A stretch of 64,000 nucleotides of DNA from Acetobacteraceae bacterium (lineage in GTDB: Bacteria; Pseudomonadota; Alphaproteobacteria; Acetobacterales; Acetobacteraceae), in the NCBI GenBank assembly GCA_030041375.1, contig JASHOA010000033.1, positions 1 to 64,000 of the forward strand, in the 5' to 3' direction. The number at the start of each line of letters is the position of its first letter. The stretch's first letter is position 1. The notes beneath the pieces were generated by a model. It was not told the origin of the DNA. It saw only the letters and a list, made by a program, of their open reading frames with translations, and searched no databases. The translations under genes and the position numbers were made by a program. Shown piece after piece: positions 9,094-18,108 of this stretch.

Positions 9094-9171
9094 AAAGCCG
9101 GAGGCGGGGCGAAGCCGGGCGCCGGCAGCGTCCTCGCTCCGGCTTGTCCTCCGCCACTCCTCCCGGCACCT

Positions 9172-10428
9172 ATGCCGCCGATGCCAGCCTGCTCCCCCTC
9201 CCCGCTCCCGCTGCCGCACCGGCTCTGGCGCCTGCTGCCGGCGGGACCCAGGCGCCGCGCGTTCGCCGGGCTGACCGCAGCCCTGGCGCCACGGCCGGAT
9301 TCCAGGCCGCCGCGTGCCGAGGGCGGGGTGATCGTGGCGGGCGCGTTTTCCCGTGCGACCGGCCTCGGCGAAGGGGCACGGCTGATGAGCGAGGCGCTCG
9401 GTGCACTCGGCGTCGGCTGCTGGCGGCTCGACGTATCCGGCGACATGTGGCCGGGAGCGGCGGCTGATTTCGCGGGGCCGGGGACCTTTTCGCTGGAGAC
9501 GGTGCCGGCAGGGGCGGCGCTGGTGCTGCACGTCAACCCGCCGATGCTGCCCTGGGTTCTGTTCCGCCAAGGTCGGCACTTGGTGCGCGGCCGGCGCGTG
9601 ATCGGCTACTGGGCGTGGGAGCTGGAGACTGTATCGCCGCCCTGGCATCGCGGCGGCGCGCTCGTGCACGAGGCGTGGGTGCCTTCGCGGTTCACGGCGA
9701 GCGCGGTGGAGAAATTCATGCCCGGCCGCGTCAGGGTGGTGCCGCACCCGCTCGCCATCGCCGAGCCGCGTCCATCGGCGCGCGATCGGCGCTCCTTCGG
9801 GCTGCCGGCTGATGCGGTGATCGTGCTCGTCTCGTTCAACCTGGCTTCGAGTTTCGTGCGCAAGAATCCGCTGGCGGCGATCGAAGCGTTCCGCATGGCC
9901 TTCGGCACGCGGAGCGACCGGCTCTTGGTGGTCAAGGTCGGAAATCCCGAGCTGGAGGCTTCGGATTTCGCCATTCTCGAAAGGGCTGTTGCGGGATCGC
10001 CCAATATCCGCCTGTTGACGGAAGTGCTTTCCGGCCCCGACAATCACGCGCTGACGAGAGAAGCGGATATCATCCTCAGCCTGCATCGGAGCGAAGGCTT
10101 CGGACTGGTGCCGGCCGAGGCGATGCTGCTCGGCAAACCGGTGGTCGCGACCGGCTGGTCGGGCAATCTCGAATTCATGGACGAAACGAATGCGGCCCTG
10201 GTCGGCTACCGGCTGGTGCCGGCACGCGATCCGCGCGGCGTGTTCGAGGCGCCTGGCGCAGTGTGGGCCGAGCCGGATATTCCCGCGGCGGCTTCTCTGC
10301 TGGCACGTCTTGCGGAGGATGCCGCCTATCGCGCCGAGCTCGGCGTCAGGGCGGAAAAGGCGGCGCGCGAGGCGCTCGGCACGGGGCCGCTCGAGGCAGC
10401 GCTGGCGGCGATCAGGCACGCCCCATGA
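9172..10428 (+). CDS. Glycosyltransferase family 4-like protein (first of two)
   Basis: 418 residues. A Rossmann-like donor domain in the C-terminal half carries SLHRSEGFGLVPAEAMLLGKPVV (about residues 302-324), the EGFGL...E signature of GT4 enzymes that bind a nucleotide sugar. The N-terminal half contains GAFSRATGLGEGAR, an acceptor-side glycine loop. There is no signal peptide or membrane segment, so it is probably cytoplasmic. It starts 78 bases after the M20 gene and its stop overlaps the start of the next glycosyltransferase. Sugar and acceptor unknown. Confidence 0.85.
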   Translation: MPPMPACSPSPLPLPHRLWRLLPAGPRRRAFAGLTAALAPRPDSRPPRAEGGVIVAGAFSRATGLGEGARLMSEALGALGVGCWRLDVSGDMWPGAAADFAGPGTFSLETVPAGAALVLHVNPPMLPWVLFRQGRHLVRGRRVIGYWAWELETVSPPWHRGGALVHEAWVPSRFTASAVEKFMPGRVRVVPHPLAIAEPRPSARDRRSFGLPADAVIVLVSFNLASSFVRKNPLAAIEAFRMAFGTRSDRLLVVKVGNPELEASDFAILERAVAGSPNIRLLTEVLSGPDNHALTREADIILSLHRSEGFGLVPAEAMLLGKPVVATGWSGNLEFMDETNAALVGYRLVPARDPRGVFEAPGAVWAEPDIPAAASLLARLAEDAAYRAELGVRAEKAAREALGTGPLEAALAAIRHAP

Positions 10429-11498
10429 GGGTGCTGGTCTGGCACTGGGGGCGGTTCGGCGCGGGGCCGAGATTTGCCTGCGAGCTGGCGGCAGGCTTCG
10501 CGCGGCTGCCGGGAACGACGGCCTCTCTCTCGCTTTCGGCGCAGGCCGAGCTTCTGCAAGGGGCGGCACTGCCGGTTCCGGTGATCCCGTTTTCCACATA
10601 TACGGGATGGCCGGGCCTGCTCGGCCGGCTCGCCGCCGCGCCGTGGCTGGTCCGCGGCCTGGCCCGGCGCCTCAGGGAACGGGAGCCCGGGCTTGCGGTC
10701 TCGGCGATGCCGGCGCTGCTCGATCCGCTGATGATCGGCGCGCTGGCCCGCCTCGGCGTGCCCTATGCGACGGTGATCCATGACGCGGAGAGTCATCCCG
10801 GCGACGAGCTGTTCCTGCAGATGCTGCTGCAGCGACGGCTGGTGCGCGGCGCCGCCCTGGTGGTGGCGCTTTCCCAGCATGTCGCGGCGAAGCTCATCGA
10901 GCAGGGGGTCGTTCGCGAAGAGCGGCTGCTGGTGGCCTCCCATCCCCCCTTTACGTTCGGCGCGGTGCCGGCGCGCGGGCCGCACGGCGGGCCATTCCGC
11001 CTGCTCTTTTTCGGGCGGCTCAGGCGCTACAAGGGGCTTGGCCTGTTGGCCGCGGCACTGCGGAAGCTGCCGGCGGGGCGGTTCGCGGTCAGGGTCGTCG
11101 GCAGTGGCCCGGCGAGCGCGGAACTGGCGGAGCTTGCTGCCCTCGGCGGGGTGAGCGTGGAAAATCGCTGGGTGCCGGAGGCGGAGGTGGCAGGGCTGTT
11201 CGCCTGGGCGGATGCGGTGGTGCTGCCGTACCGGGAGGCGAGCCAGAGCGGCGTGGCGGCGGCGGCGCTGGCGGCCGGGCGGCCGGTGGTGGCGACCAGC
11301 GTCGGGGGGCTGGCGGAGCAGCTTGCCGGCGAAAGCCTGGCCAGGCTCTCCGCCCCGGAAGCGGCGGCGCTCGCCGACTGCCTGGCGAGGCTCGCCGACG
11401 AACCGCTGCCACAGGCCGCGCTGGTCAGCGCCGCGGAAGCCTGGAGCGGGTTCGCCGCCGAAATCCTCGCCGCCTGGGACAAGGCGCGGCCGGCGTGA
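10425..11498 (+). CDS. Glycosyltransferase family 4 (second of two)
   Basis: 357 residues from ATG 10425, overlapping the previous stop as ATGA; the longer in-frame opening upstream is the shadow of that gene. MRVLVWHWGRFGAGPRFA at the N-terminus and LLFFGRLRRYKGLGLLAAAL mid-chain are typical GT4 features. ADAVVLPYREASQSGVAAAAL corresponds to the GT4 donor-site E...E region. It is probably a cytoplasmic retaining glycosyltransferase, working with its neighbours on a common glycan. Confidence 0.87.
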   Translation: MRVLVWHWGRFGAGPRFACELAAGFARLPGTTASLSLSAQAELLQGAALPVPVIPFSTYTGWPGLLGRLAAAPWLVRGLARRLREREPGLAVSAMPALLDPLMIGALARLGVPYATVIHDAESHPGDELFLQMLLQRRLVRGAALVVALSQHVAAKLIEQGVVREERLLVASHPPFTFGAVPARGPHGGPFRLLFFGRLRRYKGLGLLAAALRKLPAGRFAVRVVGSGPASAELAELAALGGVSVENRWVPEAEVAGLFAWADAVVLPYREASQSGVAAAALAAGRPVVATSVGGLAEQLAGESLARLSAPEAAALADCLARLADEPLPQAALVSAAEAWSGFAAEILAAWDKARPA

Positions 11499-12427
11499 CG
11501 GCGCCCCGGACCAATGTCCTTTGTGAAGGCTATGCCGGCCTCGTCTCGCAGGGCCTGGGGCTCGCCGAGGCCGCTTGCCTCGCCGCCGAGACCCACCTTC
11601 TCGCCCCCCGCGCGCCGTGGCGATGGATGGCGGCGCGGCTGTGGCCGGAGCCGCTTTCGGCGGTCGGTCTGGCGCCGCCGTTTCCGGAACTCGCGATCGG
11701 GGTGGGCGGGGTCGGGGCGGCGGTCGGGGCGGCGTTGCGGCAGCGCGGCGCCACGGTCGTGCAGGTCCAGCACCCACGCATGCCGGTCGGACGATTCGAC
11801 CTCGTTGTCGCCGGCATGCATGACGAGATTTCCGGCCCGAACGTGGTGGTGACACGCACGGCCCTGCACCGGGCGACGCCGGCGCGGATAGCGGACGCCG
11901 CCGCCGCCTGGGCGCCACGGTTTGCCCACTTGGCGCGGCCGCTGGTTGTCGTGCTGGTGGGCGGGACGAACGGGCGCTTCCGGCTCGACCGCCGGGTGGG
12001 GGCGCGGCTGGGCGCGATGCTGGCCGGGATGATGCGGGCGGATCGTGTCGGCATCGCGCTCACCCCATCGCGGCGAACGGGGGCCGCGGCAGTCGAGGCG
12101 CTGCGCGCGGCGCTGGAGCCGGCCGGCGGTTTTGTCTGGGACGGAAACGGGGAGAATCCCTATTTCGGGCTGCTCGGCCTTGCCGATGCCATCATCGTCA
12201 CGATCGATTCCGTCTCCATGATCTCGGAGGCGGTGGCCACGACGCGACCGGTCATGCTAGCCCCTCTGCCCGGCCGCTCGCGGCGCAACAGCCTGTTCGT
12301 TTCCGCGCTCGCGGCGGCGGGGCGGGTGAGGCCGTTTGCCGGGAGGATGGAAAGCTGGCCGGTGGCGCCGATCGACGACACCGCCGAGGCGGCAGCGGAA
12401 ATGTGCCGGAGGCTCGGCATTCGGTGA
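11495..12427 (+). CDS. ELM1 / DUF1022 family protein
   Basis: 310 residues from GTG 11495, overlapping the preceding TGA. The sequence matches the bacterial family related to mitochondrial fission protein ELM1: VQVQHPR (about residue 90), DLVVAGMHDE, VVVTRTALHR, VVLVGGTNGRFRLD and a late TIDSVSMISEA. The family has a GT-B-like fold, and in bacteria its genes often sit among glycan or lipid A genes; the biochemical activity is unproven. Its position behind two GT4 genes supports a role as a glycosyltransferase-like enzyme. Confidence 0.8.
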   Translation: MTAPRTNVLCEGYAGLVSQGLGLAEAACLAAETHLLAPRAPWRWMAARLWPEPLSAVGLAPPFPELAIGVGGVGAAVGAALRQRGATVVQVQHPRMPVGRFDLVVAGMHDEISGPNVVVTRTALHRATPARIADAAAAWAPRFAHLARPLVVVLVGGTNGRFRLDRRVGARLGAMLAGMMRADRVGIALTPSRRTGAAAVEALRAALEPAGGFVWDGNGENPYFGLLGLADAIIVTIDSVSMISEAVATTRPVMLAPLPGRSRRNSLFVSALAAAGRVRPFAGRMESWPVAPIDDTAEAAAEMCRRLGIR

Positions 12428-12439
12428 AGCGGAGGGACG

Positions 12440-14347
12440 ATGCTCGAGATTGAAACCTTCGATCAGCGGCGCGGCGGCAACGTGATCTACAAGGCGCTTG
12501 CGCATCCGCTCGCCGCGGAGGCGGTGGCGAAGCTCTATGCGCGGCTCGCCGCACACGCTCCCGTTGCGCTGTTCGACCCCGACGGCATCGCGCCGGCGTT
12601 GCTGGCACTCTATCCCGAAATCCCGCCGCTGGCCGGCATCTTCGTCCAGGACGTGCGCGCCATCGGCACCGTGCGCGCGGGACATTCCTGCCGGCCGCTG
12701 ACGGAACTGCCCGCATCGGCGGCGCGTGCGGTGCTGATCGCCGCCTTCGACACGCAACGGATGGAGCCCCGCGTTGCCGCAGAGGCGCCGCCGGGCGCCG
12801 CAATCGCCAGCCTCGATGCGGTGCGTCTGCCGGAGGCGATGCTCGGCAACAGGCGGCGGACGCTCGATCCGCTGAACTACGCGACCAACTACGCGTTTTT
12901 CCGTGATGCGGACGGTCTCGCGACCCGCCTGGTGACGGCCAATTACTGGGCCGGGTACGGGGCCCGCGAGGTCAGGCTGTGGCTCTGCCTGTTCGGAGAC
13001 GGTGGCGACGTGCTGGCAAGCTGGGAGGAAGCGGCGCCGGCGGGGCCGGGCGGCATCGTGATCGACAGCCGTGCGGTGCGGGCACGCTTCGGCTTGAGCC
13101 CGTTCAGGGGCCAGCTCTTCATGCACGTGATCGGGGCGGCCGGCCATGATGTCATCAAATACGCGCTCGATACGTTTTCCGTGAACGGCAGGGCCGCGCC
13201 CGTTCTTTCCTGCACGCACGATGCCAATGCCTGGCCGGCCGACCGGTACGCGGGGCTGCCGGCGCCGCGGCCGGACGAGACGGTGCTGCTCTGGGTGCAG
13301 AACAGCCACGCAGCGCCGATTCCCGCCGGCGGCATCACGCTCGACAGGATGGGGGCCGAAGCGCCCGTTGCCCTGACGGAACCGGTGGCAGGCTACGCGA
13401 CGCTCGCGCTCGACGTGGGGAAGTTGCTGCCGGATGTGCATTGGCCCGCGCAGATCGAAGTGCGCACCGGGCGGCACGTGGTGCGGCCGCGCTACGAGGT
13501 CGTTCGCGGCGGGCGCGCGCACATCGCCCATGTCAATGTGGAACGTTCCGATCTCCAGCCGGATCCGGGCATCCGCACGCTTTCGAACCTGCTGGGGCGC
13601 GGCTTTCTGTTGCCGTTTCCGGTACTGGCGCGGCGGGATTTCCGCACCCTCGTGCAGCCGAATCCGATGGCGGAGAGCCAAGAGACGTTGCCGCTCCGTA
13701 TCGAGGTGTTCGATGCGGCGGGAGCGTTGATCGCCGAGCGCTTCCTCGGTGCGCTGCCGCGCCGGCATGATCTGGCGGTGGATCTCGACACGGTGCTGCC
13801 CGACGGCGCCCTCCTCGACGAGGGCGGACATGCCGAGCTCGTCTATGACTTCCGCGAGGGAGGCGAGGCGGACGGCTGGATGCATGCGCTGATGCGCTAC
13901 GAGCACAGGGTATCGGGCCATGCCGCGGAGACCAGCTTCGGCTCGCATATCTTCAACACGTTGATGACCTGGAAGGACGAGCCGCAGTCGTACGGCGGGC
14001 CGCCGCCCGGGCTTTCGACGCGGCTGTTCCTGAAGCTCGGGGAGGGTGGGCGGAGAAGCTTTTCCGTCCTCGTCTACCCGGCCTCCGCGGTCTGGCGAGC
14101 ACGCTCGGAGACAGCGTTGCTGCTGCACGACGGGGACGGCAAGGTGATCGCCGAGGAAAGGATCGCGATCGCCTGCTCGGGCTCGGCGTTGATCTATCCG
14201 GACGCGGTTTTTCCCGCCGCCGCTCTCGCCGCTGCCGGCCCGGCCGGCTACGTGCTGGTGCGCGACACCACCTGCCGCCTGTTCGGCTACCATGGCTTGC
14301 AGGCCGATGGGGGTTTGTTCTCCCTCGACCACATGTTCGGGTTTTGA
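12440..14347 (+). CDS. Large conserved-looking protein of unknown function in glycan cluster
   Basis: 635 residues, not recognised. Composition is soluble alpha/beta, with no signal peptide and no clear membrane segment. The middle contains blocks that look beta-rich (about 150-330 and 430-600), e.g. LNYATNYAFFRDADGL, VVRPRYEVVRGGRAHIAHVNVERSDL and WMHALMRYEHRVSGHAAETSFGSHIFNT. The last block, with its His residues, could be an active or binding site. It follows the ELM1 gene by 12 bases with a GGAGGGACG ribosome site, so it belongs to the same transcript. No catalytic family can be assigned. Confidence 0.75.
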   Translation: MLEIETFDQRRGGNVIYKALAHPLAAEAVAKLYARLAAHAPVALFDPDGIAPALLALYPEIPPLAGIFVQDVRAIGTVRAGHSCRPLTELPASAARAVLIAAFDTQRMEPRVAAEAPPGAAIASLDAVRLPEAMLGNRRRTLDPLNYATNYAFFRDADGLATRLVTANYWAGYGAREVRLWLCLFGDGGDVLASWEEAAPAGPGGIVIDSRAVRARFGLSPFRGQLFMHVIGAAGHDVIKYALDTFSVNGRAAPVLSCTHDANAWPADRYAGLPAPRPDETVLLWVQNSHAAPIPAGGITLDRMGAEAPVALTEPVAGYATLALDVGKLLPDVHWPAQIEVRTGRHVVRPRYEVVRGGRAHIAHVNVERSDLQPDPGIRTLSNLLGRGFLLPFPVLARRDFRTLVQPNPMAESQETLPLRIEVFDAAGALIAERFLGALPRRHDLAVDLDTVLPDGALLDEGGHAELVYDFREGGEADGWMHALMRYEHRVSGHAAETSFGSHIFNTLMTWKDEPQSYGGPPPGLSTRLFLKLGEGGRRSFSVLVYPASAVWRARSETALLLHDGDGKVIAEERIAIACSGSALIYPDAVFPAAALAAAGPAGYVLVRDTTCRLFGYHGLQADGGLFSLDHMFGF

Positions 14348-14377
14348 TTTGCGACCGGAACGGGGAAGCCGGGCGCC

Positions 14378-14443
14378 TTAGAGCAGATCGCGATCAGACG
14401 GAATCGGCTGATCGCGTGAAGATGCTCGCCAAAACAAAGAGCT
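14378..14443 (+). repeat. Truncated element A, copy 2
   Basis: The first 66 or so bases of element A, including the CGCGATCAG/CTGATCGCG inverted pair, starting TTAGAGCA. It is cut at AAAGAGCT, exactly where element B copy 2 begins. The right half of A is missing. Confidence 0.8.
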
Positions 14444-14548
14444 AGACCCGTGTCGGGCTGACTGGGCAGCCCGACACCGGTCTCGCGCTTTATTCGAGCC
14501 CGCGATTCACGCCCTCCGACGTTTCCGCCTCGGGCGATCGCGGGCTAA
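14442..14548 (-). repeat. Dispersed element B, copy 2 (inverted)
   Basis: 107 bp, in the opposite orientation to copies 1, 3 and 4. It begins CTAGACCC and ends GATCGCGGGCTAA. It abuts the truncated element A, and its outer end forms the stop codon of the small membrane protein gene on the minus strand. Confidence 0.85.
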
Positions 14549-14658
14549 CGCAAGAAGATCAGCCAGACGAAAAGGAAGATCAGGGCCCAGATCAGGATTC
14601 CGAGCAAGGCCGAAACGAGGATGCCGCGGGCCGGGCCGAGGGCATCATCGGTTCCCAT
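14545..14658 (-). CDS. Small single-span membrane protein, tail ending in element B
   Basis: A 37-residue peptide: a short charged head (MGTDDALGPARG) and one strong hydrophobic span (about 13-36), ending FLR. An upstream in-frame ATG (14748) would add 30 Pro/Arg-rich residues that look non-coding. The TAG stop (14545-14547) lies inside the terminal CTAA of element B copy 2, so the native C-terminus may have been replaced by the insertion. Homologues of unknown function are common in proteobacteria. Coding status is plausible, not proven. Confidence 0.4.
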   Translation of the reverse strand: MGTDDALGPARGILVSALLGILIWALIFLFVWLIFLR

Positions 14659-14880
14659 CAACCAGCCACCGCTTTCACGGGGCACACGCCTGGGTACCGC
14701 AGTCTGCGGTGGCGCCGGACCTTTCTGGGCTTGCCCCGCTGGATACATTGCTCACGAACGCGTGATTGCGAACGTCACCCCGTTAGAAGTGCTTTATGGT
14801 CGAAAAATGGCACCTTCTGGTTGTAACATCAATCTCAATCTATCTCAAAAGGTGATGGTTGGCAAGCAAGGCCCGGCTGG

Positions 14881-14954
14881 TCGGAGCGGCGGGATTTGAA
14901 CCCACGACCCCCAGTCCCCCAGACTGATGCGCTACCAGGCTGCGCTACGCTCCG
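14881..14954 (-). tRNA. tRNA-Pro (anticodon GGG)
   Basis: On the minus strand the acceptor stem CGGAGCG pairs with CGCTCCG, followed by discriminator A. The D-arm reads AGCGCAGCCTGGTAGCGCA and the T-arm GGGTTCAAATCCC. The anticodon stem TCAGT/ACTGG (one T-G wobble pair) carries the loop CTGGGGG, giving anticodon GGG (Pro, CCC/CCU codons). It is 74 bases without CCA, and CCA is not encoded. The 222 bases between it and the small membrane protein gene show nothing else I can name. Confidence 0.95.
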
Positions 14955-15020
14955 GCCGGTGAGTCCGGTGAGTCATGTAGCAGCCGGGGCGAGGCCGGGC
15001 AACGCAGAGCGGCCGGGGCG

Positions 15021-15581
15021 TCAGAGCAGGGCGCGGATGGCCTCGAGCTCGTGCAGGGTCTCGAGCAGGAGCACGCGCAGGCGCTCCGCCTCCGGTTCCT
15101 GCTTCTGGCGGACGAGAACGCGTGCGGAAGGCATGGCGCTGGGGACGAGGCCGGGCATCGGCAGCTCGGGATTGCGGGCGCGCTCGGCTGCGGCGGCGGC
15201 CTGCTCGGCCGGCGATGGGGGCGGAATTTCCTCGGCCAGCCGCCCTCCCCCTTCGCGCAGCAGGCGCTGCACGCCCTTGATCGTGTAGCCCTGGGTATAG
15301 AGGAGATCCGAGATGCGGCGGAGCAGGGCGATGTCGTCGGGGCGATAGTAGCGCCGGCCGCCGCCCCGCTTCAAAGGCTTCACCTGCGTGAAGCGGGTTT
15401 CCCAGAAGCGCAGCACATGCTGGGGAATGTGCAGCTCGTCGGCGACTTCGCTGATGGTGCGGAAGGCATTGGGTGCCTTGCGCGCCTTGGCCGGGGCGGG
15501 GTCGGCTGCGGCGGCCGGCGCGGCCGGGACGGTGGCCGGGGCAGAAGCGGGCGGAGCGCTGCGCGATGGCGGCGCACTCAT
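15021..15581 (-). CDS. MerR-family transcriptional regulator downstream of ihfA
   Basis: 186 residues. After a 35-residue Ala/Pro-rich linker comes a MerR winged helix (about 40-110): [25 protein letters not shown], then [34 protein letters not shown]. The C-terminal 70 residues are Ala/Pro/Glu-rich and helical, without the metal-binding Cys of metal sensors. This is the alphaproteobacterial MerR gene found next to ihfA; its target and signal are unknown. Its ATG overlaps the ihfA stop by four bases. Confidence 0.9.
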   Translation of the reverse strand: MSAPPSRSAPPASAPATVPAAPAAAADPAPAKARKAPNAFRTISEVADELHIPQHVLRFWETRFTQVKPLKRGGGRRYYRPDDIALLRRISDLLYTQGYTIKGVQRLLREGGGRLAEEIPPPSPAEQAAAAAERARNPELPMPGLVPSAMPSARVLVRQKQEPEAERLRVLLLETLHELEAIRALL

Positions 15582-15889
15582 TCGTCGTCGGCTCCCGTGG
15601 GCTCGAGCCCGTTCACCCGGGCGCGCAGGCTCTGGCTCGGGCGGAAGACGAGCACGCGTCGCGGCAGGATGGGGACTTCCACCCCGGTCTTCGGGTTGCG
15701 CCCGATCCGGCGCCCTTTCTGGCGCACAGAAAATGTTCCGAAGCCACTGATCTTCAGGGATTCTCCTTTCTCCAGGGAGGCCGCCATCCGGCTCAGGACG
15801 GCCTCCAGCAGGATGGCCGACTCGTTGCGCGAGAGGCCGACCTCGGCGTAGATCTTTTCGGCCAGATGGGCGCGGGTGATGGTTGCCAT
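15578..15889 (-). CDS. ihfA: Integration host factor subunit alpha
   Basis: 103 residues, the usual size. The HU/IHF fold is clear: an N-terminal helical dimerisation part, then [23 protein letters not shown] with the conserved FGTF and the DNA-intercalating beta-arm ([22 protein letters not shown], Pro at the tip). It binds and sharply bends DNA as a heterodimer with IhfB, which is not in this window. It sits between fabH and the merR gene, as in many alphaproteobacteria. Confidence 0.96.
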   Translation of the reverse strand: MATITRAHLAEKIYAEVGLSRNESAILLEAVLSRMAASLEKGESLKISGFGTFSVRQKGRRIGRNPKTGVEVPILPRRVLVFRPSQSLRARVNGLEPTGADDE

Positions 15890-15965
15890 CGGCGGAGGCT
15901 AGGGCAAGCCGTCCGGCGGCGTCAAGAAATCACGAAAGCTCAAAGATTTGGCAGGCGAAAGCCCC

Positions 15966-16994
15966 TCATACCCTGAGCAGGGCTGAACCCCAGGTCAGGC
16001 CGCCGCCCAGCGCTTCCATCAGCACCAGATGGCCGGGGCGGATGCGTCCGTCGGCGAGCCCCTCGGCGAGGGCCAGCGGGATCGAGGCAGCAGAGGTATT
16101 GGCGTGGCGATCGACGGTAACGATCACGCGCTCCGGCGGCAACTGGAGGCGGCGGCCCATCGCGTTGATGATGCGAAGATTGGCCTGGTGAGGCACCAGC
16201 CAGTCCAGGTCGGCGTGGGTCAGGTTGTTGGCGGCCAGCGCCTCGTCCACGACCTCCGCCATGCGGGCGACGGCATGACGGAACACCTCGCGGCCGTTCA
16301 TGCGAAGCGTTCCCGGACGATCGCGCCGGCCGACCGCGCCGTCGACATAGAGAATATCGGCGTGTGCGCCGTCGGAATGCAGATGTGTGGACAATAGCCC
16401 GTGGTCGGCACCGGTGCCGCTGCCTTCGCCGGCAGTGAGAAGAATGGCGCCGGCGCCGTCACCGAACAGGACGCACGTCGTGCGATCCTGCCAATCGAGG
16501 ATGCGCGAATAGACCTCGGTGCCGATGACGAGGGCGCGGCGGATTTGGCCGGCACGGATAAAGGCATCAACCACGCCGAGCGCGTAGATGAAGCCTGTGC
16601 AGGCGGCCGAGACGTCGAAGCCAAAACCGCCCGGAATCCCGAGCGCGTGCTGGATGGAGACGGCCGTGGCGGGGAAGGCCTGGTCGGGCGTCGAGGTGGC
16701 GACGATCACCGCGTCGATCCCTTGCGGTGCCACGCCGGCGGCAGCCAGCGCGGAGCGGGCGGCGGCGGCGCCCATCGAGCAGGCGGTCTCGTCGGGGCCG
16801 GCGATGTGCCGCTGGCGGATGCCGGTTCGCTCGCGGATCCAGGCGTCGGATGTATCGACCGAGAGAGCAAGCTCTTCGTTGCCGAGCACGCGCCGGGGCA
16901 GGTAGCCGCCGGCCCCGGCGAGCAGGGAACGAATGACCGGCGCGGTCTGCACGGCGGGCGCGGCGAGCAGAAGCCCTCCGATATCGTTGATCAT
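15966..16994 (-). CDS. fabH: 3-oxoacyl-ACP synthase III (KAS III)
   Basis: 342 residues. It condenses acetyl-CoA (or another acyl-CoA) with malonyl-ACP to start fatty acid synthesis. The full catalytic triad is present: Cys132 in VSAACTGF, His269 in LVPHQAN and Asn299 in HANTSAAS. GDGAGAILL (178-186) is also typical. The N-terminus is about 20 residues longer than classic FabH (MINDIGG... before RSLLAGAGGYLP), with no better start inside. It follows plsX by 13 bases, the standard lipid-precursor gene order. Confidence 0.96.
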   Translation of the reverse strand: MINDIGGLLLAAPAVQTAPVIRSLLAGAGGYLPRRVLGNEELALSVDTSDAWIRERTGIRQRHIAGPDETACSMGAAAARSALAAAGVAPQGIDAVIVATSTPDQAFPATAVSIQHALGIPGGFGFDVSAACTGFIYALGVVDAFIRAGQIRRALVIGTEVYSRILDWQDRTTCVLFGDGAGAILLTAGEGSGTGADHGLLSTHLHSDGAHADILYVDGAVGRRDRPGTLRMNGREVFRHAVARMAEVVDEALAANNLTHADLDWLVPHQANLRIINAMGRRLQLPPERVIVTVDRHANTSAASIPLALAEGLADGRIRPGHLVLMEALGGGLTWGSALLRV

Positions 16995-17007
16995 GCCGGG
17001 CTACCCT

Positions 17008-18081
17008 TCAGATGGCCGGGGCCAGCGGCTGGCCGCCGTCCGCCGCCTTGCGCCCGCCTGGCGGCTCGATGGTGCCCATCCGCGCGAGGCCGGCAGAGAT
17101 GCCCTCGTTGAAGCCGTGTAGGAGCATGTCCATGGCGACATCGAGAGCGTGCGCAAAACCCTCAGCGTCGGTGCCGCCATGGGATTTGACGACGACGCCG
17201 TTCAGCCCGAGCATGACGGCGCCGTTGTAACGGCCGGGATCGAGCCATTCGCGCAATCGATCGAGCGCCGGCCGGGCGAGCAGGTAGCCGAGACGGGCGG
17301 AGAGACTCGATTCGAACACCTGGCGCAGCAGGCCGCGCACGAGCTTGAGTGCGCCCTCGCCCGTTTTCAGCGCGACATTGCCGGTGAAGCCGTCGGTGAC
17401 GATCACATCGGTGGTGCCGGCGGCGATGTCGTAACCCTCGACGAAGCCGTGGAACTGCTGGCCGAGCGGACTTTCCTTGAGGATCTCGGCCGCCTCCCGC
17501 AACTGCTCCCCGCCCTTCAACTCTTCGGAACCGACATTGAGGAGCCCGATCGTGGGTGCCGGAAGGCCGAGTACGGTGCGGGCAAAGACATCACCCATGA
17601 CCGCGAACTCGATCAGGTTGCGCACGTCGCAGGTCACGTTGGCGCCGAGGTCGAGCATGATCACGTCGCCCCGCTCGGAAGGGCCGATCGCGGCCATCGC
17701 CGGGCGGTCGATACCTGGCAGCGTCTTGATGACGATCTTGGAGAGCGCGAGCAGCGCACCGGTGTTGCCGGCGGAGATCACCCCGCCGGCCTCGCCGGAA
17801 GCAACCGCATCGATCGCCAGGCGCATCGAGGCGTTGCGCAGCCTGAGTGCCGCCGTGGGTTTCATGTCGTCGCTGATCACCTCGGAGGCGTGGCGCAGCA
17901 CGGCGCTGGCGGCGGCGCGGTGGTGGTGCGCGAGAAGCGGCTTCAGCCGAGCACTGTCGCCGACCAGGAGGAACCGCATCTCGGGGTGGCGCTCGGCGGC
18001 GATTTCGAGACCATCGACGATGGCCCCGGGCGCCCGATCGCCGCCCATGCCATCGACCGCGAGTGTCGGGGCGCCGGCCAC
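17008..18081 (-). CDS. plsX: Phosphate acyltransferase PlsX
   Basis: 357 residues from GTG 18081. PlsX converts acyl-ACP and phosphate to acyl-phosphate, the donor for PlsY in phospholipid synthesis. Diagnostic motifs are AVDGMGGDRAPGAIVDG at the N-terminus, GNTGALLA (about 105-112) and VTDGFTGNVALKTGEG (about 211-226). Peripheral membrane enzyme by family knowledge. It lies 27 bases downstream of rpmF and upstream of fabH in the same operon. Confidence 0.97.
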   Translation of the reverse strand: MAGAPTLAVDGMGGDRAPGAIVDGLEIAAERHPEMRFLLVGDSARLKPLLAHHHRAAASAVLRHASEVISDDMKPTAALRLRNASMRLAIDAVASGEAGGVISAGNTGALLALSKIVIKTLPGIDRPAMAAIGPSERGDVIMLDLGANVTCDVRNLIEFAVMGDVFARTVLGLPAPTIGLLNVGSEELKGGEQLREAAEILKESPLGQQFHGFVEGYDIAAGTTDVIVTDGFTGNVALKTGEGALKLVRGLLRQVFESSLSARLGYLLARPALDRLREWLDPGRYNGAVMLGLNGVVVKSHGGTDAEGFAHALDVAMDMLLHGFNEGISAGLARMGTIEPPGGRKAADGGQPLAPAI

Positions 18082-18108
18082 GGGTGTTGACCTCCGGGCT
18101 CAGCCGGG

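Noticed and set aside
12257-14332. Long - strand open frame (691 codons)
   Set aside because: Antisense shadow of the unknown glycan-cluster gene, spans two genes and has no recognisable domain.
14621-14899. Open frame overlapping the tRNA-Pro 3' end
   Set aside because: It runs antisense across the tRNA gene and the small membrane protein; no family resemblance or ribosome site.
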